Positions 24,563-38,416 of a stretch of DNA of 64,000 nucleotides are shown in pieces. The notes below the pieces were generated by a model, which saw only the letters and a list, made by a program, of their open reading frames with translations, was not told where the DNA came from and did no database searches. The translations under genes and the position numbers were made by a program. Origin of the DNA: Blasia pusilla (taxonomy: Eukaryota; Marchantiophyta; Marchantiopsida; Blasiales); the NCBI GenBank assembly GCA_050084515.1, contig CM114273.1:16864001-16928000 (forward strand). Reading direction: 5' to 3'. Every line of letters begins with the position of its first letter. The first letter of the stretch is position 1.

Positions 24563-25375
24563 TTACTCCGCCTCTCACGCCCACTCGCCCCAAGCTACCA
24601 CGAGTTGCCTCGAAGCCTCGAAACGCCGAGACATGCCCCTATCGCCCCGTTCGCCACGCTTTGCTATGGAGAGAGGTCCAACCAGGGCGCCCCCAACGGG
24701 ATAGGCGTCTCCAACAATGAACGAGTCACCAACCACCCAGCCCCTCCGATCCGCTGTCCACCATAGCCAGACCTTGAGCTAGTCCGCGAAATTTTGATCA
24801 GAAATTACTTCACAAATACATGACCGAAATCAAATCTATTTCGATCAGAATTCAATTGACCACCATAGCTATCTCCCCACAAAAACTCAGCTACAACCGA
24901 GCTCCGTGACTCGAGCTAAAAATCAGACAAACTTGCTTTGTCCATACACCTCTAGAATCGCAAAACCGCAGCCGCTTCCGCCAAGTTTCATGCACGAGAA
25001 ATCCGCAACGCTCCACGCACTCGAGCAGATAGCTTCATATGAGATCAAAATACAAGTAGCAATAGGAACCTCACCCGATCTGGATGAACTTCAACAGAGC
25101 TTCCGCACTCCAAGCTCTCCACATCGTAGAAAAGCGTCGAACACGAACTGAATCTTCAATGCTTGATAACTTCCAACTCCCTTGACAAAATCCGCGATCT
25201 GGTAGCGTTGGAAAGCTCTCAGCAAGGCGCTTGTTTCCCAACCGACCACGCACCTGATTCACACCTCCAACATAGGCAACAAGCCGCGAACATCCACGGC
25301 TGAGTACACAATCAGCCCTAACCAGATCCTCTTGATCTACAATCGGCTACCATTGATCTACTCCAGTTCTTTGAG

Positions 25376-25744
25376 TGAAATCCGTGAAAGACCTCTTGTC
25401 ATAAAACACGTTTACAATCACATACAATCGAGCCAAACCCACTCCACGATGGGAGAATCTAGGTCGAAGCTTGCGGAAAACACCATAGCCAAGAGCTCTA
25501 CTCACTACCAAGGCTAACTCCCAACGCAACAGGCTCAACTCAAAGAACTGACTGTTCTTTGAGGGCAAGCCACCTTATATCCTCCAACCTAAGAGCGTGC
25601 CCCCCTCTTTGGGAAAGTCACCCCAAGTGAGTAACCCCCAACCCTATGTATGGAACCGCATCTCTACCAAGCCACTACGGTCCTACATAAGGAATGGCCT
25701 CTACCAGCACTATACTCTACGACATAATCCGTATGGTCATGACA
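25376..25744 (-). repeat. 5' LTR of the younger gypsy element
   Basis: 369 bp, starting TGTCATGACC and ending GGATTTCA on the minus strand. It aligns along its whole length with 16116-16482. Confidence 0.88.
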
Positions 25745-26960
25745 TCTTCAGATCGTCTATTGATAACATCCTTCCCAAATAGTTGCATACCTCAAGATGT
25801 CTCAATGTTGTGCAATCATTAACTTCTCAAACTCTCCGAAACGTCTTTGCCCTATGGGAATATTCTCATATTGTTCATCAAGGTTTAATACTCACATATT
25901 AGGGTCATCAAGGTTTAACACCTCACTAGATAGATAAATCTGAGTCTTATCCATATAGCAAAAATTAAGGTCTAAAAGATACCATGGATACCTCCCTATT
26001 AAACTTTTACCCCATTACCAACCATGATAGTAGCACATTTCAATTTCCTAAATAATCTCTCTACATGGTATACTTGAACAAACCTTTATTCATTATCTAG
26101 ACAACCCGCTCGGCTAGATCATTCCTCTAAAGATGATCTCACAAAATTATGCAAGTGGTGAATCACTGTTTCCTCATATGAGACCTAAAACTATGTGTCT
26201 AATTTTATCAACACTTTTCACGTGAGCCATACTGACTCAACACTTGGTCAAGAAATGCATACGCTACTCCCTTACTCTCCATATCAAGAAATGCAACCAA
26301 TTCTATCCACTTTGAGAAGTGATTAACCATGATCCAACTCAAATCAATTATGCTCGACCATCATGAACTCTCCATTAATGGTATAGGATTCAAGCAATTG
26401 ATCGATACACAATCCAAACTTCATTAGTAGCTTGAACCCCTAATTGGAAGTAGGTGCAACTTTAGAGTCAGAGCATGGAACAATTCTCAAACTCGATCAT
26501 ATGCCATGCATATGGCAATAAACTACTGTATCTCTCTTTGCATATATCGTTACCAATACTATAATTGGGGCAAGCTACATATATGATTTATCCCAAAATT
26601 TCCCAACTCCTCGTGGGCATGCTCCACCAATTATGATATCTCCAAAAGATGAGGCACCACTCACACTCTACCATCCTCCCAAATTCGCAAACCATGTGTT
26701 CCCTTCCGCATGAATTTTTGGACTCAAGGTAGGATTTGATCCAACTCTAAGGCATTCTTCATGCCCACTATGTTGCCAATGCTTACGTACTCCAAGACTA
26801 CTTGATCCTCATGGATATCTTGGCCATCTATTGCCTTTTCACTTGCCTTTAGATCTAGTGTCATGACCCTCATAACCAAACATGCGCCAATGTGAAACGT
26901 CAAGACTCTAGTAGGCTCACATGAGGATGGATGCGGTTGGAAAAGTTTCGTGGAGGAGAT
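25745..26960 (-). mobile_element. Old Ty3/gypsy element, continuation right of the insertion
   Basis: Diverged match to 17137-18290 of the younger element, for example near 26590-26700 against 17955-18065. Together with 14281-16008 this is one old copy split by the younger insertion. Confidence 0.65.
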
Positions 26961-28440
26961 GTGAGATGTGAGACACCAACAAGGTTGAGTGTTTCATACG
27001 TGATGGTTGTAACTTGGAAAAATTGGACCAAATTTGAACCAATATTTGAGAAGAGTCAAGTCTAAGAAGAGTGGGTCGCCAAAAAGGACGAGAACCATAA
27101 TTGGAACTTGACTAGAATTTGGGGTTTCACTATGTTTTAGCTCATAACATCCAAAATTAGGTGCATTTGGGACATACAAGGTGGCATTGGAAAGCTTATG
27201 CACATCCAACTCTAACGCACCAAAGATCCAGACAAACGCATGCGTAGAGATTAAGAGAAATACCCAAAAATTGTAAAAAGGACAGTTGTGTTGAGGGCCA
27301 AAAGAAGCGGCCCAAGCCAAATTTCCCAAAGATAGGGGGAGGTTAGAGAACCTTATAAGTGTACTTGCACCTCTATTATGGCATGCTTGCATCCAATTCT
27401 CAAGATGCCCATCATTCCATTATGGATAGATGACACGCATTGGATCCTCTACCAACCTTCCCACTATGGAAATTATTCCTTCATGTAAAATGGAAGCAAA
27501 CATCTTCTCTCACATCATTGATTGTCTCAAGTATAACCTTAATGCTTCATTAAATACCTTCATGCAATAATAGATATCTTCACTAAAGCCATGGGTCAAA
27601 ACCCCTAGGTGAAGATTGGAAAGCACTGAAAAAAGAAAAAATTGGAGACGTTAGCACAATGGTTGGTTGTATACGAACTTGAAGGATGGAATGAATGTAG
27701 GTTTAGGTGTAGGTGAGGTTCTAGCACTCAAATGGAATATAAATACACTCATATGTCCATTCATTATAAGCATACATGAGTCTTATAAGGCTTGACAATA
27801 CACAGGCTAAACGTGAGGAATCATAGGTTTTCGTCAGTGAACTTCGAATGGCCATGTGGAAGCTTAAGATTGGGAATATATGGATAGAGACATAGGTAAG
27901 GCATAGATAGGGATGTGTGTTGGGTGCATGTCAAATGTGGGTCTGGCATGGGCTCGATGTGAACAAGGTTGAGGGTAGGGATATAAGTTCTAAGAGGAGC
28001 CAATGCGCGCTGGATGCGGGTTGAGTGCGAGTGAGAGAGCAGATCGTGAAAACCATGGATCTCTAGGTTGGTTGTAGGTCTAGATTACAGGCGGCGAGAA
28101 CTCGGACCTGCATGGACATGATCATCCTTAGCACGAACATAAATCAATGAACATGAAATTTTACCGCGTGCAACCTTGTGTTTACCCATTGGAAATCTTA
28201 ACACACAATTCCACAAATATTTATGTTTGCTTTCTCTTATTACTCTTACTAGTTAGTGCACTTCAGGGACTGTGCGATGGATGGTCCTGTGCATATACGC
28301 CCCCGTCCCAAAATGTATAGGCGCCCCATGCCTATACACCACCTCTTAAAATATGCGTCGGTTTAGGGTGACACATGTCATGCTTTGCAAGTGTCTCCAT
28401 GTCAAAAGCACTCCTCAATCTAAAGTATATAGATTAAGAG
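26960..28440. other. Decayed repeat-like DNA, nothing identified
   Basis: No domain, splice-supported exon or clear repeat boundary was seen. Frames here, such as 26994-27392 minus, have no recognisable protein. Confidence 0.3.
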
Positions 28441-31400
28441 AAATAAGAGTATCATATTATCTGATTTGTTGATTTCTTTGCTCGTAATTTCATCATTCAT
28501 GCCCACTTGTCCTTATCAATTTGGAGCAAACATCCTTGATGGTTATGAGGTAGTGGTTCATGGGATACACTCTACTCTTGATATACATCCAAATTGGATA
28601 ATAATTCAAATCAATGTGATGAATGGATTCAATTACATTTCTTCTACGGCCAAATTTTAAGAAGTTATACTCTGTATGAGGATAACTAGCGAGTCTCATT
28701 CTATTTGTCTGCTTCTTCTATGTCTACAATACACCCATGATCTATTCTCATCATGATACTTTTGGATAACACAATATTCTCTGATCAACATATTGCACAC
28801 GTCAAGGTGATCCCATGAGTGACCCACTAAATTTTTGCCATTACATATTTGGGTGTCCTTAAAGCATAAGCCAAAGTATTTCCATCTTGTGTATTTCCTT
28901 CTACTATTGATAATAGGTAACTTAAAGGTTCTCCTTTTTAAGTGGTTCGTGCGTATACCCATTCTTTGGAGCAACTCTTTGTCGTTAATCTTCAATTCCA
29001 ACCTAGTAAATGTTGAGTATGGGTTGATCTTCTTCATGCCTTCCCTCAACATCCATCCCACCTACTTTTCATTTTATTGGAAATATCAAAGGCGTTAAAA
29101 TTTTCAAAGAATATAATAATATATATATATATATATGACTCAATTATATATCAAAGAATATATATATATATATATATATCCATGTTTTTGGATGAAATCC
29201 TTTTAAACATATAGAATGGTTTTATTTGTTATCTCATATAGGAGATCTCGGAGTTTTTAATGGGGTTCTCTCCCAGTGTTTTCTTCGACATCCTTTCTAC
29301 CTTCTTCGTACTTGTCCTTCCACTTAAATACCATTTTAGAGTTCTTACATCGACCAACCTCCTTTGACACTCCTATTATGGCAACATTTGGTCAATATCT
29401 TGGTCTCAATAATTTTTTATGGAGATAATGGTATCTAAGCTTTACGATAAGTTATCTTGCCTATATCTATTGAAGATGTGGATCTTTCCTCTACAATTGC
29501 ATCTGTACCAACAATCTTTTTAAGAAGGTGAGTTGTGGTTGATCTAATTATAATTTCAAGGTTTCTCCAAGGAGATAAACTTATCTTGATGGATCATGCA
29601 ACTTATATAGAGGAGGAAGATATATCATTCCAACAATAATTGAGATATATTCGAGTTCTTATTTCACTTATTCCAATTGCTATACAAAAAATTTTATCCC
29701 TTTTCAATCATATCCCCTTTCAATCAATTGATTACATAATGGCTTGATAGACGCTAAGAGCTTATCTTTGAGAATTAGCACAAATTAAACTTTTCCAACA
29801 TTCTCTCTAAGACAACGTATGTTATTCATGGAGCTCATATGAGTTCATGCCTGAGTACATGACTAGGAGTTTGGCTTACTTCAAATCCTCTTATTTTTCA
29901 ATTTCATATTTCACGAAGTACATTCTTTATAACTCTATAATTACGCCTTAGACTTCCTTATCTTTCTCTTCAAGGTTTGCCTAATTGTATATACAAGGAG
30001 CTCATTAATATAAGGGATACCCTCATTCTTAGATGTGTACATGGTAGGCATCACAGAGTTGAACCTCTACTTCTATTTGCCTCATGGCAAAGGACTCTCG
30101 ATCTTAAGCTTTGCAAAAAAAGTCTTAGATTAAGTCTCAAAGATCCAATCGGTTCGCGTTCCAAAGTTAACCTAGAATCCTCTACACGCTAATTGGTTTT
30201 GAGTCTTATCAAGTGCATATTACCTTCTTGTGAATTCTCTATCCCAAACCTTAACCAATCTCCTCTAGTCGCTCACCTATATTGGAACATGTTGGTTATT
30301 TTCTTAATTTACGTCATGAAAGGTTCTCTAATTCAAACTTCAAACATGGCCAAAGATGCATCATAGATTCCTGATCAATTCCTTATTAATGGACTCAAAT
30401 GGATAGGGACTTATGGGATTCTCCTTGGGAACCTCACCTTTTACATCGTCTCCATTGGGCATGCTTTGCTATAAGGCAAGAAATCTCAAGATCCTCATAA
30501 CCAAAACTTGTAGTGACCCACGTTTAACTAGTAATCCCTCAAAATGGCGTGGCAAAGTCTTCATGCACGTTCTTAAACTTGTGACTTCCCAAACGCATTT
30601 TGGGGCTATGACCTACCTTTTGTCTATCTTATGGCCAACATTTGTTTTGACTAATGTGATTTAATAGCTCGTAGTTGTCTTGCCATCCTTCATGTTTCCT
30701 GAATTTTCTTGAAACCTTTTTCCCCTTTTTACTACTTCCACATTCCTTGCTTCTCGCTCTTAACTTAGTGCTTGGTTAAAAAACCGCTCTCCTTGCTTTC
30801 ATTGCCCTTATCTTAATGAGTAGTTATGTCCTTGTTCAGACAAGGCTAGTCCCATGGCACATGCTCGTTTCAACCAGTATTAGACCCACAACCGATTCCA
30901 TCGATTCTTAGTCTCACAACTCGGTAATATTGGTTTCCGACTTTGGTGGATCATACCAAGGCCTCTCCCCTTTTGATTTGTGACCATGATGATGGAAAAT
31001 CGGCGATGATCCATAAAGTGATTAAAGAGGAAATAAAACTAATGTCTTATATTGCAAGGATCTTGTCCAACGAGAGCAAATGCATATTATATCCTATATT
31101 ACACAAGAAAAATATTTTTGATGAGTTGATGGTATTATGTTATGAGGACGCTTTTATCTGTTAGGAAATATGACAAATGATAATCCAATATATTTTGACT
31201 TAGGATGTCGGATTGCATGTATCAAAGGTAAGAATCAAGGTGTTAAATTATGTGATAAAATATGTGGACAGAAGATTTCTTCTTTTCCCAACAAAAAGTT
31301 TTGGACAATAATATGTATTTTTTTGGTTACTTTTATGGAAACACGTGTTCATCATTCCTTGAGAGAGAGAACCCTTTCTCACAATCCTTCTTTCTCTATT

Positions 31401-31600
31401 ACCATTACTTGTTCTCGATAATATATCTTGATGACTTGATAACATACATAAGGATTGATATTGAGACACTTAACGATAGTGATTGGTGGCCATTCACTTC
31501 TTCATTCATTAATACCTAGTCAACCATTAATGTTTGTATCAAATTCATTTCAAAGTACAAATCGCACATCTCATTAGGTAGGTTTTTTTTTAATGACATC
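28440..31600. other. AT-rich region with no recognisable gene
   Basis: Short frames on both strands (28696-29061 minus, 29977-30192 plus, 30943-31164 plus) do not match any family I know, and no LTR pair was found. It includes the TA microsatellite at 29118-29180. Probably older transposon debris. Confidence 0.3.
29118..29180. repeat. TA dinucleotide microsatellite (two runs)
   Basis: Two TA runs at about 29120-29137 and 29159-29180, separated by about 20 bp. Confidence 0.9.
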
Positions 31601-31641
31601 TTATACTTTTCTCTTGGCTTTTCCTACCTCACTTCTTGGGA

Positions 31642-32161
31642 TGTCTCATGGTAGATAAGACGTAAGACGAGATAGTATCGAGGCCTTATAGGGCTCTTCT
31701 ACTTCCCTGTTTTGGCTGACCTACACTTACCTCTCCTTTATTAAGAGTGAAAATCTTGGAAAGGTTGACCCCTCCCATCCTTTGTGTGGAGCCACTTGGG
31801 CCTATAACCAAGAGGGTTAGTTGGTAGCAAATACACTCCAGACTCCTCCTAGGAGGTCGTTAGAGGAGGTTACTTGTGTGTACGTGTCACCTATGGAGGT
31901 GCACAAGGGGGATATACCTCGCATGAAACTCATTCATAGCTTATCTTTCTTAGATGAGACCCATGTTGGGATCCGTGATGTAGTGCAACTTGCATATATT
32001 AAGCCTTGATTCTCTCTTGAAGAGTATTGGGCTAGGATTGATTGGAGATCATACATATTGAGAGTATATTGTAGACTCTCTGCTATTGTTACTGTAATAT
32101 GTATCATTGAGTGGATATTTGGATATAGCATGACTGATTGCAGATTTCCCATTCCATATCA
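31642..32161 (+). repeat. 5' LTR of the plus-strand gypsy element (approximate)
   Basis: Aligns with 49938-50525: shared strings include CTTGGAAAGGTT, CCTCCCATCCTTT, the GGAG-TGG-AAGG stretch near 31890 against 50265, and AACTCATTCA. Boundaries are estimated from where similarity fades, starting at TGTC. Confidence 0.65.
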
Positions 32162-32864
32162 ATTTTATGTCCAAGGAAGATGCACACTTCTTCTCAACAA
32201 CAAGAGAAAGTAAGACTCAATTACAGGCGTTGAACACAAGTGAGGGATCGTGAGTTTGCACAGATTTCCAGCTAGTATATCATGACCGTGTGGGAGAACA
32301 TGGGGGCATAAGAGTTTCTGAAATCAAAGTCACATATTAAGAATTGCTAAATGTGTGACGTGCAATAGATTGGAGAGAAATTGAAGAGGAGGAGGCTTCT
32401 CAATTTTGGTGGAGTTGCTAAAGAGTAGAGCAATTGAGGATCAAATAGTAGGAATGGAGTTCTTGAGACAATTCTAGTGAGGAAATCAATGTCAATGGTG
32501 ACTTGATTGAATGTGGATAAAGCAGCCAGTGCATGGGCATTTCGTTGCTGATTTTGAGTGAGTTTTGCTTGATTATGGACCAAATTGGATGGAAGTTGGT
32601 TAGGAGGATAATCAAGTAAGATACGAAAGTGCGATGGGCATCATTGTGTTATACTGTGCAAGATTTTATGAAATTTGAGTTCAATATTGGAGCAAGCGCA
32701 CGAATTTGAGTCTGATCGTGAAAATGGGACAAATTATATGAATTAAGCTTGTTTGAGGAAGATTCTAGAAACATTTCCCACAAATGTGTAGATTCCATGA
32801 GTAGACTAGGTCAGGGGTGTGGAAAGGGCGAGAGAGCAGCACTGCAACTGTTGTGCGAGGCATC

Positions 32865-33856
32865 AAAACTTAAGTTCTAATATCCCTTGTTTGGAGATGT
32901 GAGAAGATGTGAGGAGGACTGCTTCTCAATCTATTGGAACTCTAGTTCTGATACCCCTTGTTGGTGAACGTGGTTCAAGCAAAGAAGACGCTACGTGGTG
33001 TAGCTTTCCCTCTGTGGGAGGTTGAACAAGTTGGAGTAGCACTAGTGTGGAGGAACTAGTGCCACTATTTTGGATTCGTTATTGGAGCATAGCTAGAGCT
33101 GACATCCACAGAGCTAGTGGAGTTGAGGGGAGGCATGGGAACTTAAGTTCTGTTTGAGGTGTTAGCCCTCCCATGAGACAATCTTGGAGGAGAGTGGCAA
33201 AGAGGAAATTGGAATTGAAGTTCCCATTCAGCAGTAAGGGCCGCCTCAACGTGAGGTGGCAGGGGTGACAAAGGAGCTGCAAAAGGGATTTGGAACTCCA
33301 GTTCCATTCAAGCATAGTTGAGCCTAAGTGTGATTTAACTGCGTTTTGGTTATCTCGACTGCGTGACATAGAGCAGCGTGGCGGAAATAGCATGGCGGAA
33401 GTAACAAGGAAGCAAGTAGAGGAGATAACAACTCAAGTTCCAATTCACTCATAGTGGAGCCTTGGAGCGTCTCAAATGTGGTGATGACTCCTACAATGTC
33501 GCACGATGCGGCAACGTAGGGGATAGTGAAGTGAGAAAGATATTGGAACTCAAGTTCAAAATTTGCCTTGCAATTGTGGTAGTTCTCTCTATAAGGAGGT
33601 GGAGAGGATAGTGAAGGCAATTGGAACTCAAGTTCCAATCCACTTTGGCACGAACCTATGTAGTTGAAGCATGACGTTGAAAGGAATGAGAGAAGAATCG
33701 GAATTGAAGTTCTTATTCCGTGGTCCTTTCATGTGGGATGCGATGTGCAAGGCAAAGAGGAAGGAGTGAGTGATCGGAACTGAAGTTCCAATTTTTTCAT
33801 TCTTCTGTTTGGTCAAAATGAAAGGAGAGAGCATTTGAAACTCAAGTTCCAATTTT
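32865..33856. repeat. Array of eleven 18-22 bp palindromes (TTGGAACT-AAGTTCCAA family)
   Basis: Copies of a palindrome near TTGGAACTCAAGTTCCAA at 32865, 32932, 33136, 33206, 33288, 33429, 33541, 33619, 33697, 33772 and 33833. Spacing is about 60-200 bp, most often 70-80 bp. The sequences between copies are not alike. The array fills the leader between the 5' LTR and gag. Confidence 0.8.
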
Positions 33857-34459
33857 GATATTTCCGAGGCGGGAAAGGCGTCAAAGGTGTACATGTGGAC
33901 GTGAGGACTTGGCAAGTTGTTGCTGAGCCATATTAGCATAACTTCTAGGTTATCCATCCCAATTCTATCTCTCCACAGTGTGCTTAATTGGAGAGTTCTT
34001 ATGCATGTTTTGTTACCAACACATCCACAAGTAGGTGATGCTTGTGCAACACATCCACTTTCCTTGATGCTTGAGAGGTTGTTTGAGGAGTGATTTTTGG
34101 ATGATAGCAACAAATTAGGTGACATATTATTTTTTAGTATGTTGGTGAGTGCGTGACACTACTGCAACTATCGTAGGGAAATTTGGTGGGATGGAGGTAT
34201 ACCACACTAGACGAGGGTGATGTTGAGTATGAGCTAGACAAGTTTGATGGGTTCACCACGATGTATCCATAAATTTCTAAGGAGCGTGGTAGTTGTAGGA
34301 GTGGCGGAGGAGTTACAAGGAGTGGGGCTAGTTATTGAGGATTTTCATACGAGGAACCATCTCAACCGCAAGTTGAATTTTGTTAAGAGGGAAGGTCAGC
34401 AGATTCTAAGTCACCCAAGGGGCCACAAAGTGTCGTGAGTGTCACCACACCATTTTTGT

Positions 34460-34990
34460 GGGACATGGAAAATCACAATACCTATGGGTCCATGACGAGA
34501 CCTCAACAGTTCTCACGCATGGTGGGAACCATCGAGTTGGATAATTTTATGAAGGAGTTTGGCAGTTCGTGTGATGCACAAAGGATATGGAACCGATAAA
34601 GATTTGTCCCCTTCATGACATGGAAGGGATTTTTTAGCATCTAGAGGGCCATCCCATGGATCATTATCATGAGTTTTGGATTCTCCATGAGGCAGAGATC
34701 AAGGTATGGAGACTATTTTGGTCTCTAGGGTATATGTCCCTTGCAAGAAGTGTGATGTACGATGTGACAATTGCAGTAGCACCAAGTATTGACACGGAGG
34801 AGATACTTGGAGGAGTTTTCAACTTGAGTCTTACGATTGGGATCAGCCAAGTACCACTCGTGTTCAACTCGTTGGTTGAGTTCTTTCGAGGATTGGGGAG
34901 TAACTACCAGAGGATGAGGATCGACAAGCCAAAGTCGATTCATGATCGAGTGTCAACGGATAGCGGGGGAGAGTCTACAAGAGACCTCTG
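34460..34990 (+). pseudogene. Gag fragment of the plus-strand gypsy element
   Basis: VGTIELDNFMKEFGSSCDAQ and DHYHEFWILHEAEIKVWRLFW match the Gag of the minus-strand gypsy element at 23398-23720. Broken by TAA and TAG stops and by shifts. The open frame at 34656-35171 is mostly gag but runs into the foreign element. Confidence 0.65.
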
Positions 34991-35903
34991 CATGACTTTG
35001 ATGGTTGATCACAACTTAGTATTATGGCAGGAGAGAGGAAGAGAGGAGAGGAAGAGAGGAGAGTCTCTCTTAAAAAAAAAGGGTAGAATCCGCCTCCTCT
35101 CTTCAAAACTTTTTGACATATTTGAAATTTTTGTTTGCTTTAAAATACAAGAAATCTTTAGAAGAGAGTAGCAAGTGGACCACATTCGGGCCTAAAGTAA
35201 CCTTTTTTTTCCAGGGGGCAAAAAACAAGTAGACTTCATAAGACCACTACAAACATTCTTCCATCACTCTCTATGTGAGTCTAAGTTTCTTCACATTGCA
35301 TGTCTCAGTCTATAGTAAGCTGTGCCCAGAGGTATTTTTAACTAGTCTAATTATAATCTCAATAGACTGCGGTGCCCTTCAAAGTTGAACTTCTCGGAAT
35401 ATGTGGTTGACATTATGGATTGACATCTCTTCTTGCAAAAGGCATAAATACTCCTCAATAAGGGGCAAAAGAAAGGCAAAAGAAAATGCCTTTAAATGAT
35501 TGTTGACTCTTCTTGCAAAAGGCATCAATACTAATCCATAAGGGATTTTCCACAATAGAACAAATCGCTCATCACTCATGGTAGCCTTAAACTTTCATTA
35601 CATCATTTGATGATGTGGGCTCTTGAATGGATGCACAAAGTATACCATGGACTGCTTTGCGTTTGACAACTTGGTTTCACCATTCTCTCTGCCACTGAGA
35701 AATGTGAACACACGAGATGACAATTGAACCAAAAGATTGATAGTTGTCTAGAGTAAAGAGGAACTCATAAAAAAGAAAACGTGACCAGACGAGACGAAGA
35801 TTGAAGCAAAAGATATTTAGCTGTTAGGAGTAAAGAGGAACTGACGCACCCATGTCCCTTCATTCAGATCCTAAATTTGAGAATCCAAAAAGCTGCACCC
35901 CTC

Positions 35904-36307
35904 CCAACCCGTCGGAATTCGACAGGTTGCAAGTCTCGCAACCCGTCGGAATCGGATGGGTTGCACCCCTTGCAAGCAAGCTCACCATAACAAAAGAAGG
36001 ATTTTGAGAAGTGATTCCATTCCGCCCTCCGCCCCATGAGAATTCAACAGGTTGGGAATCCCAAATAGCAATCCGACAGGTAGTAGGAATCCAACACGTC
36101 TTAGAGAAGAGAGGAAGCCTACTACTGGTTTGACGATAATATGGGAACGAGCCAAAAGTGAAGAAGCCCTCCAGAATGCCTCAAAAGTTGGACTAACAGG
36201 GAAAGAGTTCGATAACTCAAGCAGCCAACCTGTCGGAATCCGATAAGTTGCCTGAAAGTGGTTAAAATATTGTGAGAAGTTGAAATCGTCGGAATCTGAC
36301 GGGTTGC
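35904..36307. repeat. Palindrome cluster I (3' flank of the minus gene)
   Basis: Full copies at 35904-35930, 35938-35964, 36225-36251 and 36282-36307, with degenerate halves near 36038 and 36068. The family consensus is a 12-nt arm GCAACCCGTCGG, three variable bases, then the complementary arm CCGACGGGTTGC. Confidence 0.85.
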
Positions 36308-37463
36308 AAAATAAACAGTCTGAGTAGATAGACCAACACAATCGACAAGACCAAAAAAGATATTTAGCAAACTTTTACAAACACCATTATGGATCAAAAA
36401 ATTCTTGTCCTTTATTACATCCAAGGGAAGCTCGGAAATGTACATTTGATCTAGTTTATGATTTCTTCAGCCTCGTCATCTACAAATTTACTCCTAACTC
36501 TCCTAGGTTACTCTACAAAAGGAATGTCCTGGGATACAAGTGGCTCCTCTGGCCGATTGTAGACGGGGATCGAAAATGTTGGAGAATTTGAGAGCTTGGC
36601 CCCCCCTAGGTACACCATAACGGTCCCATGTAACCTGATTTGAGTCCCACCGCCTTCCTCGGCAGTAAATCTTGTACTCTCTACAAGGTGACACCCATCC
36701 AATATCAATATGTGCTCCGCCCTTGGAAACCAATAAATCCCTACTCCAAAACCCTTTAGTCAAGCTGGGTCCTTTAGTTCTTTGAACTCACTTGTCATCG
36801 TCCGAGAGCTCTTCCAGAATTACTGTCGGCCTTGCCCTCCCGATTTTTGGAATAGTGGGAAGTGATGGTGTCACTACCAATGGTGGGTCTGGAACTAGAG
36901 CTCTCGGCTTTGGAGGAGAGTTGTATGCTCCAACTAGCCTGTTGTAATCTGCCTTTGCATCTTTGCAAATGTCATAAAGTTCCTACCTTCCCTCAAGGCA
37001 GAGAATGTTCATGCCACTCTGCCAGACGTCTCTGATACTCGCCCTGATAGGCCCAATAAGTCGAACACCAAGTCACCCGGCCTTGAACAGAGCTCAATGA
37101 GCGTTTGCATCAAGGCAGGGGACTTTTCCCTTCCTCCAAGTAAGGGGTCCCGTCTTGCATGTAAATTCCCCGAGAGGGGGGGGGTTGTATAAACTATCTA
37201 AGCTGTACCCATCGGAGCATGGATCGACTGGATCCAGGATCTGGAAGACTTGGAAGTTATGCTCGAGCCTTACAAAACAGTAAACAAAGGAGTAGTCCAT
37301 GTGTAAAGAAGTAGGTTGGAAACAATGTCAGCAAAAAGAAAGAGCTACTTGACCGCTGGTTTACTCTCAATATGGTGACACAATGTGCAACAAGTCCATA
37401 GTGCATTCTAGTCCTTGTTGATTACCAACCCATATGAACTTGGCCTAAAGTCCTAACAGTAGA

Positions 37464-37800
37464 GCAACCTGTCGGAGTCCAACGGGTTGTTTTACAAGTG
37501 TAATTGTTTTTTTTTTGCCATGAGCAACCAGTCGGAAGTCGACAGGTTGTTGGCTTAGAGCAACCTTTGGTTGGCTAAGAGCAACATGTCGCTTTCCAAC
37601 GGGTTGCATCACTCCAGAAACACAAGGAAAAGCACAATTACTTGCAATCCGTCGAATTCCGACGGGTTGCACTCACTCAATGGAGACTTGTGGTAAATTT
37701 GCAGCACGTCGCTTTGAGACGGATTGCAACACCGTAACCACAAGCTCTTGGGATCCGATGGGTTGCATGCAGAGATGCAACCTGTCGGAGCCCGAAGTAT
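37464..37800. repeat. Palindrome cluster II (intron of the minus gene)
   Basis: Full copies start at 37464, 37524, 37581, 37644 and 37701, with partial copies near 37748 and 37777. All lie between the exon ending at 37825 and the next coding block at 37300. Confidence 0.85.
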
Positions 37801-38416
37801 TGAATTTGGATTAAGAGCCCTTACTCGGACTTGACTCATCGTTGATCGGAATGGATACTCGTTCTTGATGACCCATGATTGCGCCGTCCTCCACTTCAGC
37901 GACCTCTTCACGCATTGAAGGTTGAAGAGCTTGTCCTTGATCCCTCCAGTCAAGACCAAGAAACAACCCATGTCACTTAGATAAGAGTTTGCAAAAGAAA
38001 ACAAGAGCGCGATCTGGTCATAGGTAAGAGGGACATTCTAGTCAGGGATAATGTTAGACGAATTTTTGTCCCACAAGCGAAACCCAAAGGGAAAATCTGC
38101 GATGAGGAGATCCACCGCCACCTCCTCGACCATCCCATGGACCATCCAGGTAGCGTGCCCGTTTCGTTGAAGTTTTCATTCCAGCATGGTCAATTTGTCG
38201 ATGGCGGGTGTCGACTCTTAGGAACTGAAACTTTGCAGCTCATCCACAAGATTCGTGAAGTGAATGAGGACATTTGTCCTAGTCGTTGTTTCTCTACGTC
38301 TTTCCAAGGATGATGGAGTGTATTCCACATCCCTATCTCCTCCCTAGGACAAACCAGACGCCTCCCGCTTTCGCTTCTCTCAAGTCTGCGGTCGGCTTGT
38401 GGGGGTCTCTATTACC

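Larger units (their letters stand above)
16116..25744 (-). mobile_element. Ty3/gypsy LTR retrotransposon (younger copy, minus strand)
   Basis: About 9.6 kb. LTRs at 25376-25744 (5') and 16116-16482 (3'), read TGTCATGACC...GGATTTCA on the minus strand. Order on the minus strand: leader with a 5S-like segment, Gag, CCHC zinc knuckle, RT, RNase H, integrase. RNase H before integrase after RT is the Ty3/gypsy order. All frames are interrupted by stops and shifts, so it is not autonomous now. The LTRs differ at several places (roughly 95 percent alike by eye). No matching 5-bp target duplication is seen, because the left end is followed by the copy-A repeat. Confidence 0.88.
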
